64,000 nt of DNA. Source: Prevotellaceae bacterium. Lineage in GTDB: Bacteria > Bacteroidota > Bacteroidia > Bacteroidales > Bacteroidaceae. The position numbers and the translations under genes were made by a program. Under the pieces are notes generated by a model. That model did not search any database. It was given only the letters and a program-made list of their open reading frames with translations, and had not been told where the DNA came from. Where the stretch lies: positions 1-64,000 of the forward strand of contig JABZLB010000008.1 of NCBI GenBank assembly GCA_015256945.1, read 5' to 3'. This document shows positions 7,099-15,347 of the stretch, piece by piece (within the stretch, counting starts at the first letter, position 1; each line of letters starts with the position of its first letter).

Positions 7099-8043
7099 AT
7101 GCTTAGGATACCCAATATCACAAAGAATCTTTTAATCATTAACGTTCTGGTATTTATTGCTATGTTAGTGTTGCGCCAAATGGGAGTTGCTAACCTCAAT
7201 GATATATTTGGTTTACACTTTTTTATGGCAGCCGATTTCCATATTTATCAACTCTTTACTTACATGTTCATGCACGCAGGATGGGAGCATATCATTCTGA
7301 ATATGTTTATGCTGTGGATGTTTGGCGCTGTAATGGAGCAGGTATGGGGTGCAAAAAGATTCATTTTTTATTACATTTTCTGTGGCGTTGGTGCAGGTAT
7401 TATGCAGGAAATGGCCCAGTTTTTTTATGTGTGGCATGAGTTTTCCATGCAACAATCTCTCAATTTCACAGAGGCAATTGAGGTAATGCAGCATTTTTCC
7501 ATACAGTTAAATGGTTTGACAACCGTTGGTGCGTCAGGAGCAATTTATGCTCTTTTGCTTGCCTTTGGTATGACATTTCCCAACGAGCGCATGTTTATTA
7601 TTCCTATTCCCATTCCTATAAAGGCAAAGTGGATGGTGTTGGGTTCTATTTTGTTTGAGCTATTCCTTACCCTGTCAGCTCCCGGTGATCAGGTGGCACA
7701 CCTGGCACACTTGGGCGGTGTAGTCTTTGGGTTCTTCCTTATACGATATTGGCAACAGCATCCGGGAGCGTATTTTAGAATGGACGACGGTGTAAATTTG
7801 TTTAAAAATATGCGAAACAAATGGGAAGAACATCGTAACAGGTCCGACCAATCGTCGAGCTATGATCATAGTAGGGATTATTTCAAATCGGGAATGAACC
7901 ATGACGAGAATGCTTCTACGCCACATAATCATACGGTATCCCAAAATGAAATAGATAGAATACTTGACAAAATTCGTAAAAGCGGATATGATAGTTTGAG
8001 TAAGGACGAAAAACAAACACTTTTTGATCAAAGTAGAAAATAG
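7099..8043 (+). CDS. rhomboid family intramembrane serine protease
   Basis: The protein has 314 aa with six predicted membrane segments between residues 10 and 215. Catalytic landmarks: WEHIILNMFMLWMFG with His64/Asn68 in TM2, GASGA with the nucleophile Ser146 in TM4, and HLAHLGG with His204 in TM6. It cleaves membrane-spanning helices of unknown targets in the inner membrane. After TM6 there is a soluble tail of about 100 residues that is charged and ends DRILDKIRKSGYDSLSKDEKQTLFDQ, a helical segment I associate with Bacteroidetes rhomboids. The next gene starts 11 nt downstream, so they form an operon. Confidence 0.93.
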   Translation: MLRIPNITKNLLIINVLVFIAMLVLRQMGVANLNDIFGLHFFMAADFHIYQLFTYMFMHAGWEHIILNMFMLWMFGAVMEQVWGAKRFIFYYIFCGVGAGIMQEMAQFFYVWHEFSMQQSLNFTEAIEVMQHFSIQLNGLTTVGASGAIYALLLAFGMTFPNERMFIIPIPIPIKAKWMVLGSILFELFLTLSAPGDQVAHLAHLGGVVFGFFLIRYWQQHPGAYFRMDDGVNLFKNMRNKWEEHRNRSDQSSSYDHSRDYFKSGMNHDENASTPHNHTVSQNEIDRILDKIRKSGYDSLSKDEKQTLFDQSRK

Positions 8044-8054
8044 CATATCCTGAT

Positions 8055-9137
8055 ATGATGGGGCAGTTAAAGAAGTTTAGTTTACAAATGGCGGGCGGTG
8101 CAAATATCGCCTCTATTATTGTAATGCTTCTCATAGGATACTCTGGTTTCATAAACCCTGTAAGCTTTCCACGGCTTAGTAATATTGGTTTACTATTCCC
8201 ATTATTTCTTCTTATCAACCTTACTTTTCTTATTTTGTGGCTTATTATCAAGCCCAAGTACAGCATTATACCATTGTTGGGCTTTGTTGTTTGCTATGGA
8301 CCGGTACGAACCTATTGCCCTATTAATATTCCTTCCAGCCCTCCTAAAGATGCCATTAAAGTGTTATCGTATAATGTGTGGCTGTTTGCGGGGTGGGAAG
8401 ATCATGGCAGGCCTAACCCAATATTAAACTATATAAAAAAGCAGAATGCTGATATTGTCTGTCTTCAGGAAACCGCTCCCTATGAGATTTCACAAGAAAA
8501 AATAGACTCGGCGCTTAATCCTGTCTACCCTTATCATGATATTGTAAGCCATAACGGAAACTATATGTCTATTTATAGCAAGTATCCTGTCCTCTCGCGC
8601 GAACGTATTGATATTAAGTCGAAAGGTAATCTTTGTACAGCTTTCAAAATAAATGTAAGGGGAAAGGATATTATTGTTATTAACAATCATCTTGAAACTA
8701 CCGATCTTAGCGTAGAGGATAAGAACCGGTTTAAGATGATGGTGGAAGGCGATATGAAGGTAGGCTATGCAGAAAGAACTTCAATGATGCTTGTTCGTAA
8801 GCTTGGCGAGCAAACGTGTAAGCGCGCTCCACAGGCTGATGCTGTTGCACGCTATATTTCATATCATCGTGGACAGCCTGTAATTGTGTGTGGAGATTTT
8901 AATGATAATCCGCTTTCGTATGTGCGTCGGACTATTGCAAACGGGCTCACCGACTGCTATATTTCAACAGCAAACGGGCCGGGAATAAGTTACCACAGGG
9001 CAGGATTTTACGTTCGTATTGACAATATGATGTGTACTCATAATCTTATACCATACAGTTGTAAGGTAGATAATAGTATTAAAACGTCTGACCATTATCC
9101 TATTTCCTGCTATTTCAAATTGCGTGATAAACGTTAA
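8055..9137 (+). CDS. endonuclease/exonuclease/phosphatase family protein, membrane-anchored
   Basis: The protein has 360 aa. The N-terminus carries two or three hydrophobic segments (about residues 15-95). The rest is an EEP (DNase I-like) domain: VLSYNVWLF, DIVCLQE with the metal-binding Glu, VINNHLET, VCGDFNDNP, and the terminal TSDHYPIS with the catalytic Asp-His pair. The active site would face the periplasm or the cytosol depending on the number of membrane passes. The family includes nucleases and lipid or inositol phosphatases, so the substrate is not set. A second ATG lies 3 nt later. It follows the rhomboid gene in one transcript. Confidence 0.85.
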   Translation: MMGQLKKFSLQMAGGANIASIIVMLLIGYSGFINPVSFPRLSNIGLLFPLFLLINLTFLILWLIIKPKYSIIPLLGFVVCYGPVRTYCPINIPSSPPKDAIKVLSYNVWLFAGWEDHGRPNPILNYIKKQNADIVCLQETAPYEISQEKIDSALNPVYPYHDIVSHNGNYMSIYSKYPVLSRERIDIKSKGNLCTAFKINVRGKDIIVINNHLETTDLSVEDKNRFKMMVEGDMKVGYAERTSMMLVRKLGEQTCKRAPQADAVARYISYHRGQPVIVCGDFNDNPLSYVRRTIANGLTDCYISTANGPGISYHRAGFYVRIDNMMCTHNLIPYSCKVDNSIKTSDHYPISCYFKLRDKR

Positions 9138-9156
9138 AATAAACCATTAATATCTT

Positions 9157-9185
9157 TTTGTAAAATAAAAAAAATAGTATCTTTG
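9157..9185 (+). promoter_or_regulatory. promoter for secDF (TTTG -33 / TATCTTTG -7)
   Basis: TTTG at 9157-9160 and TATCTTTG at 9178-9185 are separated by 17 nt. Transcription would start near 9190, which rules out the in-frame ATG-like codons before 9247. Confidence 0.8.
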
Positions 9186-9246
9186 CACACTATAGTTGCT
9201 TATTGTCTATAAGGAATTTACAGAAAACAACAAAATAACTAACAAA

Positions 9247-12200
9247 ATGCAAAACAAAGGAATCGTAATCACAACGGCTGTCTTGCTGACGCTTGTGTGC
9301 CTTTTCTATTTGTCGTTCCCTGTTGCCACAAAATATTATGACAGCAAAGCGGCAGAACTGAAGGACCCGATTGCCCAACAGGATTATAAAGATTCTGTTA
9401 AGTATCTGGGAATTTACAGTTATCAGAAATGTCTTGAAACTCAGATTGGTCTTGGTTTGGACCTTAAAGGCGGTATGAACGTTATCTTGGAGATATCAGT
9501 TCCTGACGTTGTAGAGAATCTTGCTGACCACAAGACTGACCCCGCTTTTACGAAATCGATGAATGAAGCGCGCAAAGAGCAGATGACTTCACGGGACGAT
9601 TTCGTAACGCTGTTTATTAATGCTTATCACAAAAACGCTCCCGGGCATAAACTTGCAGAGGTGTTTGCTACACAAGAACTCCAGGGAAAGGTGTCACCTA
9701 CAAGTAGCGATAAGGAAGTTGAAAAGGTTATTCGTGAAGAAGTAAGCTCGGCAATTGATAACTCTTTCAACGTAGTCCGCACTCGTATTGACCAGTTTGG
9801 TGTTGTTCAGCCAAACATCCAGAAGATACAAGGCTCTGAGGGACGTATCATGGTTGAGATGCCAGGTATTAAGGAACCCGAGCGTATGCGTAAGCTGTTA
9901 CAGGGTAGTGCAAACCTCGAATTCTGGGAAACATACAACGCTCAGGAGGTTATACCTTATCTTCAACAGTTGGATCAGCGTTTAGCTAATGGCGAACAAG
10001 ACACCACTTCTGCTGCAAAGGCAAAAGATGCGAAGGCCGAAGCTAAGTCGACAGTGAAAGAAGCGCAACCACGTTTCAAGATAAAAGATTCTGAAAATAA
10101 GGATGTAACCACAACGCCTGACGCACAATTGGAACAGGCTAAGAAGCTTCATCCGTTACTTGCCATGTTGCAACCAACAGGACAAGGCCTTAGCGTGTGC
10201 GGTTATGCCAGTGTTCGTGATACTGCTGCCATCAATAAAATTATTCATAGTCAGCTTGCAAAGCAAATTATTCCTTCTGACATGAAGTTGCTTTGGAGTG
10301 CTAAACCTGCTGACAATATTCAGGCAAAGAATATCTTTGAGCTTCATGCTTTAAAGGTTACAACACCTAACGGGCGTGCTCCGCTGGAAGGAAATGTTAT
10401 AACTACTGCAAAGGACGAGTTTAATAACCTTACCGGTCAGCCCGAAGTTAGCATGACGATGAACTCTGAAGGTGCCCGTCGTTGGGCCGAATTAACTAAG
10501 GCTAATGTTGGAAAGGCTATTGCAATTGTGCTCGATGGCGTTGTATATTCTGCACCACGTGTAAATGGTGAGATTAGCGGTGGCCAGTCAGCTATCTCGG
10601 GTAACTTCACTATTGAAGATACAAAAGACCTGGCCAATACGCTGAAATCGGGCCGTATGCCTGCTCCTGCTCACATTGTTCAGGAAGAAGTTGTAGGTCC
10701 TACGCTCGGTGCGCAATCAATAGAGCAAGGCGTTGTTTCTTTTGCTATTGCCTTTGTATTGCTTATTATTTTCATGCTCGTTATGTATAACATCATCCCT
10801 GGCGCTATTGCCATTGGTGCTTTGTTGCTTAACGTTTTCTTCACACTGGGTATTCTTACATCCTTCCAGGCCGCTCTTACCATGAGTGGTATTGCTGGTA
10901 TGGTACTCTCACTGGGTACGGGTGTCGATGCCAACGTACTTATTTACGAGCGTATTAAGGAAGAACTTCGTGCAGGAAAAGGCATGAAGCAAGCTATTGA
11001 TGCTGGTTTCAGCAATGCTTTCTCTGCTATTATCGACTCGAACCTTACCTCGCTTATCACAGGTATCATCCTTTATATCTTTGGTACAGGTCCTATTCAG
11101 GGCTTCGCTACAACGTGGATTATCGGTATTTGCTGTAACGTCTTCACAGCTGTATATGTTACACGTGTTGTTTACGAATATAAGTTGAAGAAGGGAAAAT
11201 GGCTTAACCTTAAGTTCTGGACAGGTTTCTCTGAGAATCTTATGCAGGGAAAGAACTACAAGTTTATGAGTATGTACAAGAAGAGCTTTACCGTATGGGG
11301 TCTGGCCGTTGTTGTATGTATTGCAAGTTTTGCAGTTCGTGGTCTGAGTCAGAGTATTGATTTCACGGGTGGTCGTAACTTTGTGGTTACGCTTGCACAT
11401 CCTACTGAGGTTGAGCAGGTGCGCAAAGTGCTCGATAATGCCTTTGTAAACACGGTAGGTCCTGATGCTGGTAAGATGGCTACAACGTCAGTTATTGCCA
11501 TTGGTACCGACGGGAAGACAATTCGTATTTCAACAAACTATAATATCGATTCGAATGATCCAGCTGAGGACGATCATGTAGAAACCCAGCTTTACAACAA
11601 GCTTCATACTGCAGGATTGGTCACACAGAGCAGCATGGCTGCCTTTAAGAATCCGGATGTACGTCAGGGAGGTAGTATTATCAGCAGTTCTAAGGTTGGA
11701 CCTTCTGTTGCAAAGGATATTACAACAGGTGCTATTAAGAGCGTTGCTCTGGCCTTAGTGTTCATCTTCCTTTACATATTCCTGCGTTTCCGCAACTTAG
11801 GTTTCTCGGTAGGTGCTACGATAGGTTTGCTGCTCGACACCACTATTGTTATTGGTGCTTTCTCGCTTTGCTACGGCTGGATAGGCTTCTCGCTTGAGGT
11901 TGACCAAACATTCATAGGAGCTATATTGACTGTTATTGGTTATGATATTAACGACTCGGTGGTTGTGTTCGACCGTATTCGTGAGAATTTACGTAAGCGT
12001 AAGGGCCTGCTTAGCAAGACAGACGAGCAGAAACTCTTCAACGACTCGATCAATGAAACCCTTTCACGTACCATCAATACATCGCTGTCAACACTCATCG
12101 TGCTGCTTGCCATCTTCATTCTTGGCGGTGACAGTATCCGGAGCTTTACGTTTGCAATGATTATTGGTGTTGTTATTGGTACGCTTTCGTCTATATTTAT

Positions 12201-12285
12201 TGCTTCTCCTGTTGCTTATCTTGTGATGGGTAAGAACATCCGTAACCGCAGTGTAGAGGCTGAAACAGACGTCGCAAAGGCGTAA
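9247..12285 (+). CDS. secDF: SecDF fused protein translocase accessory subunit
   Basis: The protein has 1,012 aa with SecD and SecF fused, as is usual in Bacteroidetes. It uses proton-motive force to pull proteins through SecYEG into the periplasm. It begins with one membrane helix, then the SecD motif GLDLKGGMNV near residue 75, the P1 periplasmic domain (VRTRIDQFGVVQPNIQKI), and the membrane block with GTGVDANVLIYERIKEEL. The SecF half starts at about residue 680 (KSFTVW..., then SQSIDFTGGRNFVV) and has its own block with GYDINDSVVVFDRIREN. A linker rich in Ala/Lys (about 260-280) is lineage-specific. The start at 9247 is chosen because it lies downstream of the promoter and opens a good signal anchor. 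It is followed by a strong terminator, so it is monocistronic. Confidence 0.96.
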   Translation: MQNKGIVITTAVLLTLVCLFYLSFPVATKYYDSKAAELKDPIAQQDYKDSVKYLGIYSYQKCLETQIGLGLDLKGGMNVILEISVPDVVENLADHKTDPAFTKSMNEARKEQMTSRDDFVTLFINAYHKNAPGHKLAEVFATQELQGKVSPTSSDKEVEKVIREEVSSAIDNSFNVVRTRIDQFGVVQPNIQKIQGSEGRIMVEMPGIKEPERMRKLLQGSANLEFWETYNAQEVIPYLQQLDQRLANGEQDTTSAAKAKDAKAEAKSTVKEAQPRFKIKDSENKDVTTTPDAQLEQAKKLHPLLAMLQPTGQGLSVCGYASVRDTAAINKIIHSQLAKQIIPSDMKLLWSAKPADNIQAKNIFELHALKVTTPNGRAPLEGNVITTAKDEFNNLTGQPEVSMTMNSEGARRWAELTKANVGKAIAIVLDGVVYSAPRVNGEISGGQSAISGNFTIEDTKDLANTLKSGRMPAPAHIVQEEVVGPTLGAQSIEQGVVSFAIAFVLLIIFMLVMYNIIPGAIAIGALLLNVFFTLGILTSFQAALTMSGIAGMVLSLGTGVDANVLIYERIKEELRAGKGMKQAIDAGFSNAFSAIIDSNLTSLITGIILYIFGTGPIQGFATTWIIGICCNVFTAVYVTRVVYEYKLKKGKWLNLKFWTGFSENLMQGKNYKFMSMYKKSFTVWGLAVVVCIASFAVRGLSQSIDFTGGRNFVVTLAHPTEVEQVRKVLDNAFVNTVGPDAGKMATTSVIAIGTDGKTIRISTNYNIDSNDPAEDDHVETQLYNKLHTAGLVTQSSMAAFKNPDVRQGGSIISSSKVGPSVAKDITTGAIKSVALALVFIFLYIFLRFRNLGFSVGATIGLLLDTTIVIGAFSLCYGWIGFSLEVDQTFIGAILTVIGYDINDSVVVFDRIRENLRKRKGLLSKTDEQKLFNDSINETLSRTINTSLSTLIVLLAIFILGGDSIRSFTFAMIIGVVIGTLSSIFIASPVAYLVMGKNIRNRSVEAETDVAKA

Positions 12286-12350
12286 TGATAGCTAACTAAC
12301 AGCATAAGTTTCTCTGTTTTCTGAACAGAGAAGCATGTTAAACAATAAAA

Positions 12351-12394
12351 AAGAAGCCACTTGGAAATTGTTTCCCGGGTGGCTTCTTTCTTTT
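12351..12394 (+). terminator. intrinsic terminator after secDF
   Basis: The stem AAGAAGCCACTTGG / CCGGGTGGCTTCTT is followed by TCTTTT. Confidence 0.85.
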
Positions 12395-12844
12395 ATTCCA
12401 GTTGTTTAACGTAAGTGCTGTTTCTGCTTTCTGGTATATTTCGTTCTGTCATCAACCTGATGAAAGGTATTAAAGGGTAAGTGTCATTTCTGGTTTGCTA
12501 TTTATTTTCGCAGCCATTCTATTATATAATAAAGTGTATATCTTTGTTTTTTGCGTCCTTTTCCTATCAGTTCTTCGTTCTTCTTTTGCCTTTTAATCTC
12601 TCTTATTCCTTTATTTCTCAATAATCAGGCAGTATAATTACCTTCAGATATTTTTCATATAATAACCCCCAGTCGGCTTTTAAGCTGACCAGGGGTTATT
12701 AAAATATGGTGTTGTCTAACTTATATTAAGTTATGCAGCGCCTGTAAATATGCCATTTTTGTTATTGAACAGCTGTTCTGCTATTACGGTAATCTGCATG
12801 GCAGGTTTAGAGAATCGCAGATAAATACTGTCGGTAATACTCTA
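12395..12844. other. intergenic region with one long hairpin (12661-12700)
   Basis: No reading frame is supported. The notable feature is an almost continuous inverted repeat at 12661-12700: AATAACCCC ... GGGGTTATT outside, GTCGGCTT / AAGCTGAC inside. It lies about 145 nt after the stop of the minus-strand outer-membrane protein gene and may be its 3' end, although no U-run follows. The rest is T-rich. Confidence 0.5.
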
Positions 12845-13405
12845 TCAGTGTTTTGCACCACCGCCAAAAGCATATCCTACCGAGAGGCCCACGGTATTGT
12901 AGATACGCTTGCCTAAGTGTGCATTGAGTGTGAAGCGGAGGTGTCGTCCCAGTTCAATACCTGCACGAGGCATTACGCCTATGCCTGTGGTGCCGTCAGT
13001 ACGGTCATTGTCGTAGCTGCCGACAATAATGTTGTACATGTTCAATCCAAGCCCCATGCCCACGAATGGAGATACTTTTTTGCCCAAGTTGAAATTGTAG
13101 TCACAAACCGGCATCAGCGTGAATGTACGACAACTAAGGTCTCCTCCCTGATACTTGCTGAGGGCAGTGCCCATATAAAGCTGCACACCTACGTCAACAG
13201 GAGCGTGGCGAAGATTGTGGCGCGCCTCAATACCGAAGGCCGGTCCTACCTTATGCGACCCCACATTACCAGCCATACCGTATGTACAGCCGATGAAAGG
13301 CTCAAACTCGAACGACTTTACCGGCCGTTCATACTTGCTTTCTGCATTCACCGTCACGGCAGCAAGCATCAATAATGCTGAAAGAAAAATGCTTTTGGTT
13401 TTCAT
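12845..13405 (-). CDS. small outer-membrane beta-barrel protein
   Basis: The protein has 186 aa with a signal peptide of about 21 residues (ending VNA). Alternating polar/hydrophobic strands rich in Gly and aromatic residues (FEFEPFIGCTYGMAGN, VGVQLYMGTALSK, VSPFVGMGLGLNMY, LRFTLNAHLGKRIYNTVGLSVGYAFGG) fit an eight-stranded OmpA/OmpX-type barrel. No enzymatic motif is seen. The last residues (GGGAKH) lack the usual terminal aromatic. It stands alone between tRNA-Arg and the secDF terminator on the opposite strand. Function unknown. Confidence 0.75.
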   Translation of the reverse strand: MKTKSIFLSALLMLAAVTVNAESKYERPVKSFEFEPFIGCTYGMAGNVGSHKVGPAFGIEARHNLRHAPVDVGVQLYMGTALSKYQGGDLSCRTFTLMPVCDYNFNLGKKVSPFVGMGLGLNMYNIIVGSYDNDRTDGTTGIGVMPRAGIELGRHLRFTLNAHLGKRIYNTVGLSVGYAFGGGAKH

Positions 13406-13443
13406 TGTACGTGTTTAGTATAATTGTGTTTTTGTAGTTATTG

Positions 13444-13451
13444 CAAATTTA
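13444..13451 (-). promoter_or_regulatory. promoter -7 box (TAAATTTG) for the barrel protein
   Basis: On the minus strand TAAATTTGCA lies about 40 nt before the start codon. No clear -33 TTTG is seen. Confidence 0.6.
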
Positions 13452-13612
13452 GTAAATCTATCCGACCGGATTGTTATCCTTTCTGGTTTTTAACTTATAT
13501 GCACGTTTTTTATCTCCGTGTCTGCCAGGTTATATCCTGATATTGCTTTTGTTACCTGCTTATGCTGTTTGTGTTACAATGTTTTGAATATTACATTACT
13601 TTGTTTTGCTTA

Positions 13613-13706
13613 TCGTCCGACGGCCGTCAACAGCATTGCTGACGGCCGCCAAACCAAGTGTATGACGGTCGCCGTACACGTTGCTGACGGCCGCCAAACA
13701 ATAACC
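13613..13706. repeat. intergenic four-core palindromic element, copy 2
   Basis: Cores close to GACGGCCGTC start at 13618, 13640, 13663 and 13685, spacing 22/23/22 bp. The 3' edge AACAATAACCTTT matches the trailing AATGACCTTT-type edge of other copies. It sits downstream of tRNA-Arg and upstream of the barrel protein promoter. Confidence 0.85.
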
Positions 13707-13732
13707 TTTGGGCTGTAATGATAATGCGAATA

Positions 13733-13774
13733 TAAAAAAATCACAGCACCTTAACGCCGTTAAGATCCTGTGAT
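13733..13774 (-). terminator. terminator for tRNA-Arg
   Basis: The stem ATCACAG / CTGTGAT has an inner stem CTTAAC / GTTAAG. On the minus strand it is followed by a run of T (the TATAAAAAAA on the plus strand). Confidence 0.75.
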
Positions 13775-13783
13775 TACATGGTG

Positions 13784-13855
13784 TACTCTGACTGGGAATC
13801 GAACCCAGATCAAAGGTTTAGGAAACCTACGTTCTATCCATTGAACTATCAGAGC
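13784..13855 (-). tRNA. tRNA-Arg (anticodon CCU)
   Basis: The sequence folds as a tRNA of about 72 nt. The acceptor GCTCTGA pairs with TCAGAGT, the D-arm is GTTC-AATGGATA-GAAC, and the anticodon loop is TTCCTAA with CCT at 34-36. The T-arm is CTGGG-TTCGATT-CCCAG and the discriminator is A. CCA is not encoded directly after the discriminator. The first anticodon-stem pair is a T-T mismatch. It reads AGG codons. Confidence 0.9.
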
Positions 13856-13914
13856 CCATTTTAAGCCCTTACACGCAGCACAAGTAACATGTGTACATGT
13901 GTGTTCGAGCCGTG

Positions 13915-13922
13915 CAAAGATA
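13915..13922 (-). promoter_or_regulatory. promoter -7 box (TATCTTTG) for tRNA-Arg
   Basis: TATCTTTGCAC on the minus strand lies about 60 nt upstream of the tRNA 5' end. Confidence 0.65.
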
Positions 13923-13944
13923 GGAAAATTTTTAAAAGTAAAAG

Positions 13945-14093
13945 AGTAAAAAGGTAAAAAAGTAAAAGAGAATCCATAATATAGAAAGGTCATGAAGCAA
14001 CTTAAGTATAGGCAGTAAGCATGCTTTAATTTTTACTTCTTTCCTAAATTCTTATCCCTTTATTTTACTTTTTTACTTTTTTACCTTTTTACT
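13945..14093. repeat. 23-bp inverted repeat built from 8-bp A-rich units
   Basis: AGTAAAAAGGTAAAAAAGT plus four A residues at 13945-13967 is repeated perfectly in inverted form at 14071-14093. The separating segment is 103 nt. Each arm lies inside a longer tract of degenerate (G)TAAAA(A)(A)AG octamers. The right arm covers the trpS stop codon (14089-14091). A similar tract, unpaired, follows bamA at about 56262-56300. Confidence 0.8.
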
Positions 14094-15180
14094 TTTCCCT
14101 ATATTTCTCGCTCTGCTCCTTGATTAACCGCTCATCATCGAAGTAGTTGATGCGCATGGCGTTGCGTACTTCGTCCATAGTTTGCGCTGCTGCCTCACGT
14201 GCAGCATCGGAGCCACGGCGCAGAATGTTGAAAATTTCAGGAATATCCTGCTCGTATTCGTGGCGGCGGGCACGGATGGGATCGAGCATACGGTTGATGA
14301 CTTTCATCAGCATTTTCTTGCATTTCATGTCACCAATACCACCGTGTGTGTAGGCATCTTTAAGCTCATCAAGCGTTTTAAACTCGGGCCAGAAGTCTGC
14401 AAAGTCCTGGTTGGTGGCGAAAGCGTCGAGGTATGTAAACACAGCGTTGCCTTCAACGTGGCCAGGATCGGACACGTTAAGGTGTGTAGGGTCGGTGTAC
14501 ATGCTTTTAACCTTCTGCTCAACTGTCTTTGCATCGTCAGAGAGATAGATGCAGTTGCCAAGGCTCTTTGACATTTTTTCCTTGCCGTCAGTACCGGGAA
14601 GGCGACGCTGTGCCGCATTTTCGGGCAGCATGAGCGATGGTTCAACAAGTACAGGAGCATATATTTGATTGAACCGGCTGACGAGTTCGCGCGTGAGTTC
14701 AATCATGGGTGCCTGGTCTTCACCTGCCGGAACCGTCGTCGCTTTGAAAGCAGCGATGTCGGCAGCTTGCGAAACGGGATAGCAGAAAAAGCCGAGAGGG
14801 ATAGAGTTGTTTTCGAAACCACGCATCTTTACCTCTGTTTTCACCGTAGGGTTGCGCTGTACGCGGCTCACGCTGACGATGTTCATCAGGTAGGTTGTAA
14901 GCTCGCTCAGCTCAGGAATGCAGCTTTGTATGTAGAGCGTACACTTTTCAGGGTTAAGCCCTGCCGAAAGATAGTCGAGGGCAACCTCTACTATATTCTG
15001 CCTTATTTTTTCAGGATTGTCGGCGTTATCCGTCAGTGCCTGCACGTCTGCCATAAATACAAACATACGCTCATAGTCGCCTTCGTTCTGAAGTTGTACG
15101 CGGCGGCGCAGACTTCCAACATAGTGTCCCAGGTGGAGTTTGCCCGTAGGGCGGTCACCTGTCAATATAATTTTTCCCAT
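14089..15180 (-). CDS. trpS: tryptophan-tRNA ligase
   Basis: The protein has 363 aa, a class I aminoacyl-tRNA synthetase that charges tRNA-Trp. The N-terminus has the HIGH-type signature (GDRPTGKLHLGHYVGSL, His16-His19) and the KMSKS loop is intact (GKEKMSKSLGNCIYLSD, about residue 200). The length is slightly above the 330-340 aa of most bacterial TrpRS. The start directly follows a TACCTTTG promoter with a leader of about 20 nt. The coding end runs into the A-rich inverted repeat. It reads towards tRNA-Arg, which has its own promoter. Confidence 0.96.
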   Translation of the reverse strand: MGKIILTGDRPTGKLHLGHYVGSLRRRVQLQNEGDYERMFVFMADVQALTDNADNPEKIRQNIVEVALDYLSAGLNPEKCTLYIQSCIPELSELTTYLMNIVSVSRVQRNPTVKTEVKMRGFENNSIPLGFFCYPVSQAADIAAFKATTVPAGEDQAPMIELTRELVSRFNQIYAPVLVEPSLMLPENAAQRRLPGTDGKEKMSKSLGNCIYLSDDAKTVEQKVKSMYTDPTHLNVSDPGHVEGNAVFTYLDAFATNQDFADFWPEFKTLDELKDAYTHGGIGDMKCKKMLMKVINRMLDPIRARRHEYEQDIPEIFNILRRGSDAAREAAAQTMDEVRNAMRINYFDDERLIKEQSEKYREK

Positions 15181-15206
15181 AATATCATGTTTCTGTTTAG
15201 TGAGTG

Positions 15207-15214
15207 CAAAGGTA
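15207..15214 (-). promoter_or_regulatory. promoter -7 box (TACCTTTG) for trpS
   Basis: TACCTTTGCAC on the minus strand lies 26 nt before the trpS start codon. Confidence 0.75.
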
Positions 15215-15347
15215 ACATTTTTAATTTACAATGTATATACATTTCGACGGCGTGTTAAACGGTAGTGGTGTCTGCCTATTTCCGACAGGCCTAAAAGAGG
15301 CATTTCTCCATCTTTTAAACATGTTGTCCTACCTGTATGGTTCGTTT

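Noticed and set aside
12539..12546. TATCTTTG box in the gap after secDF, as promoter of a small RNA ending at 12700
   Set aside because: No -33 box at a suitable distance and the hairpin at 12661-12700 has no T-run, so a discrete transcript is not supported.
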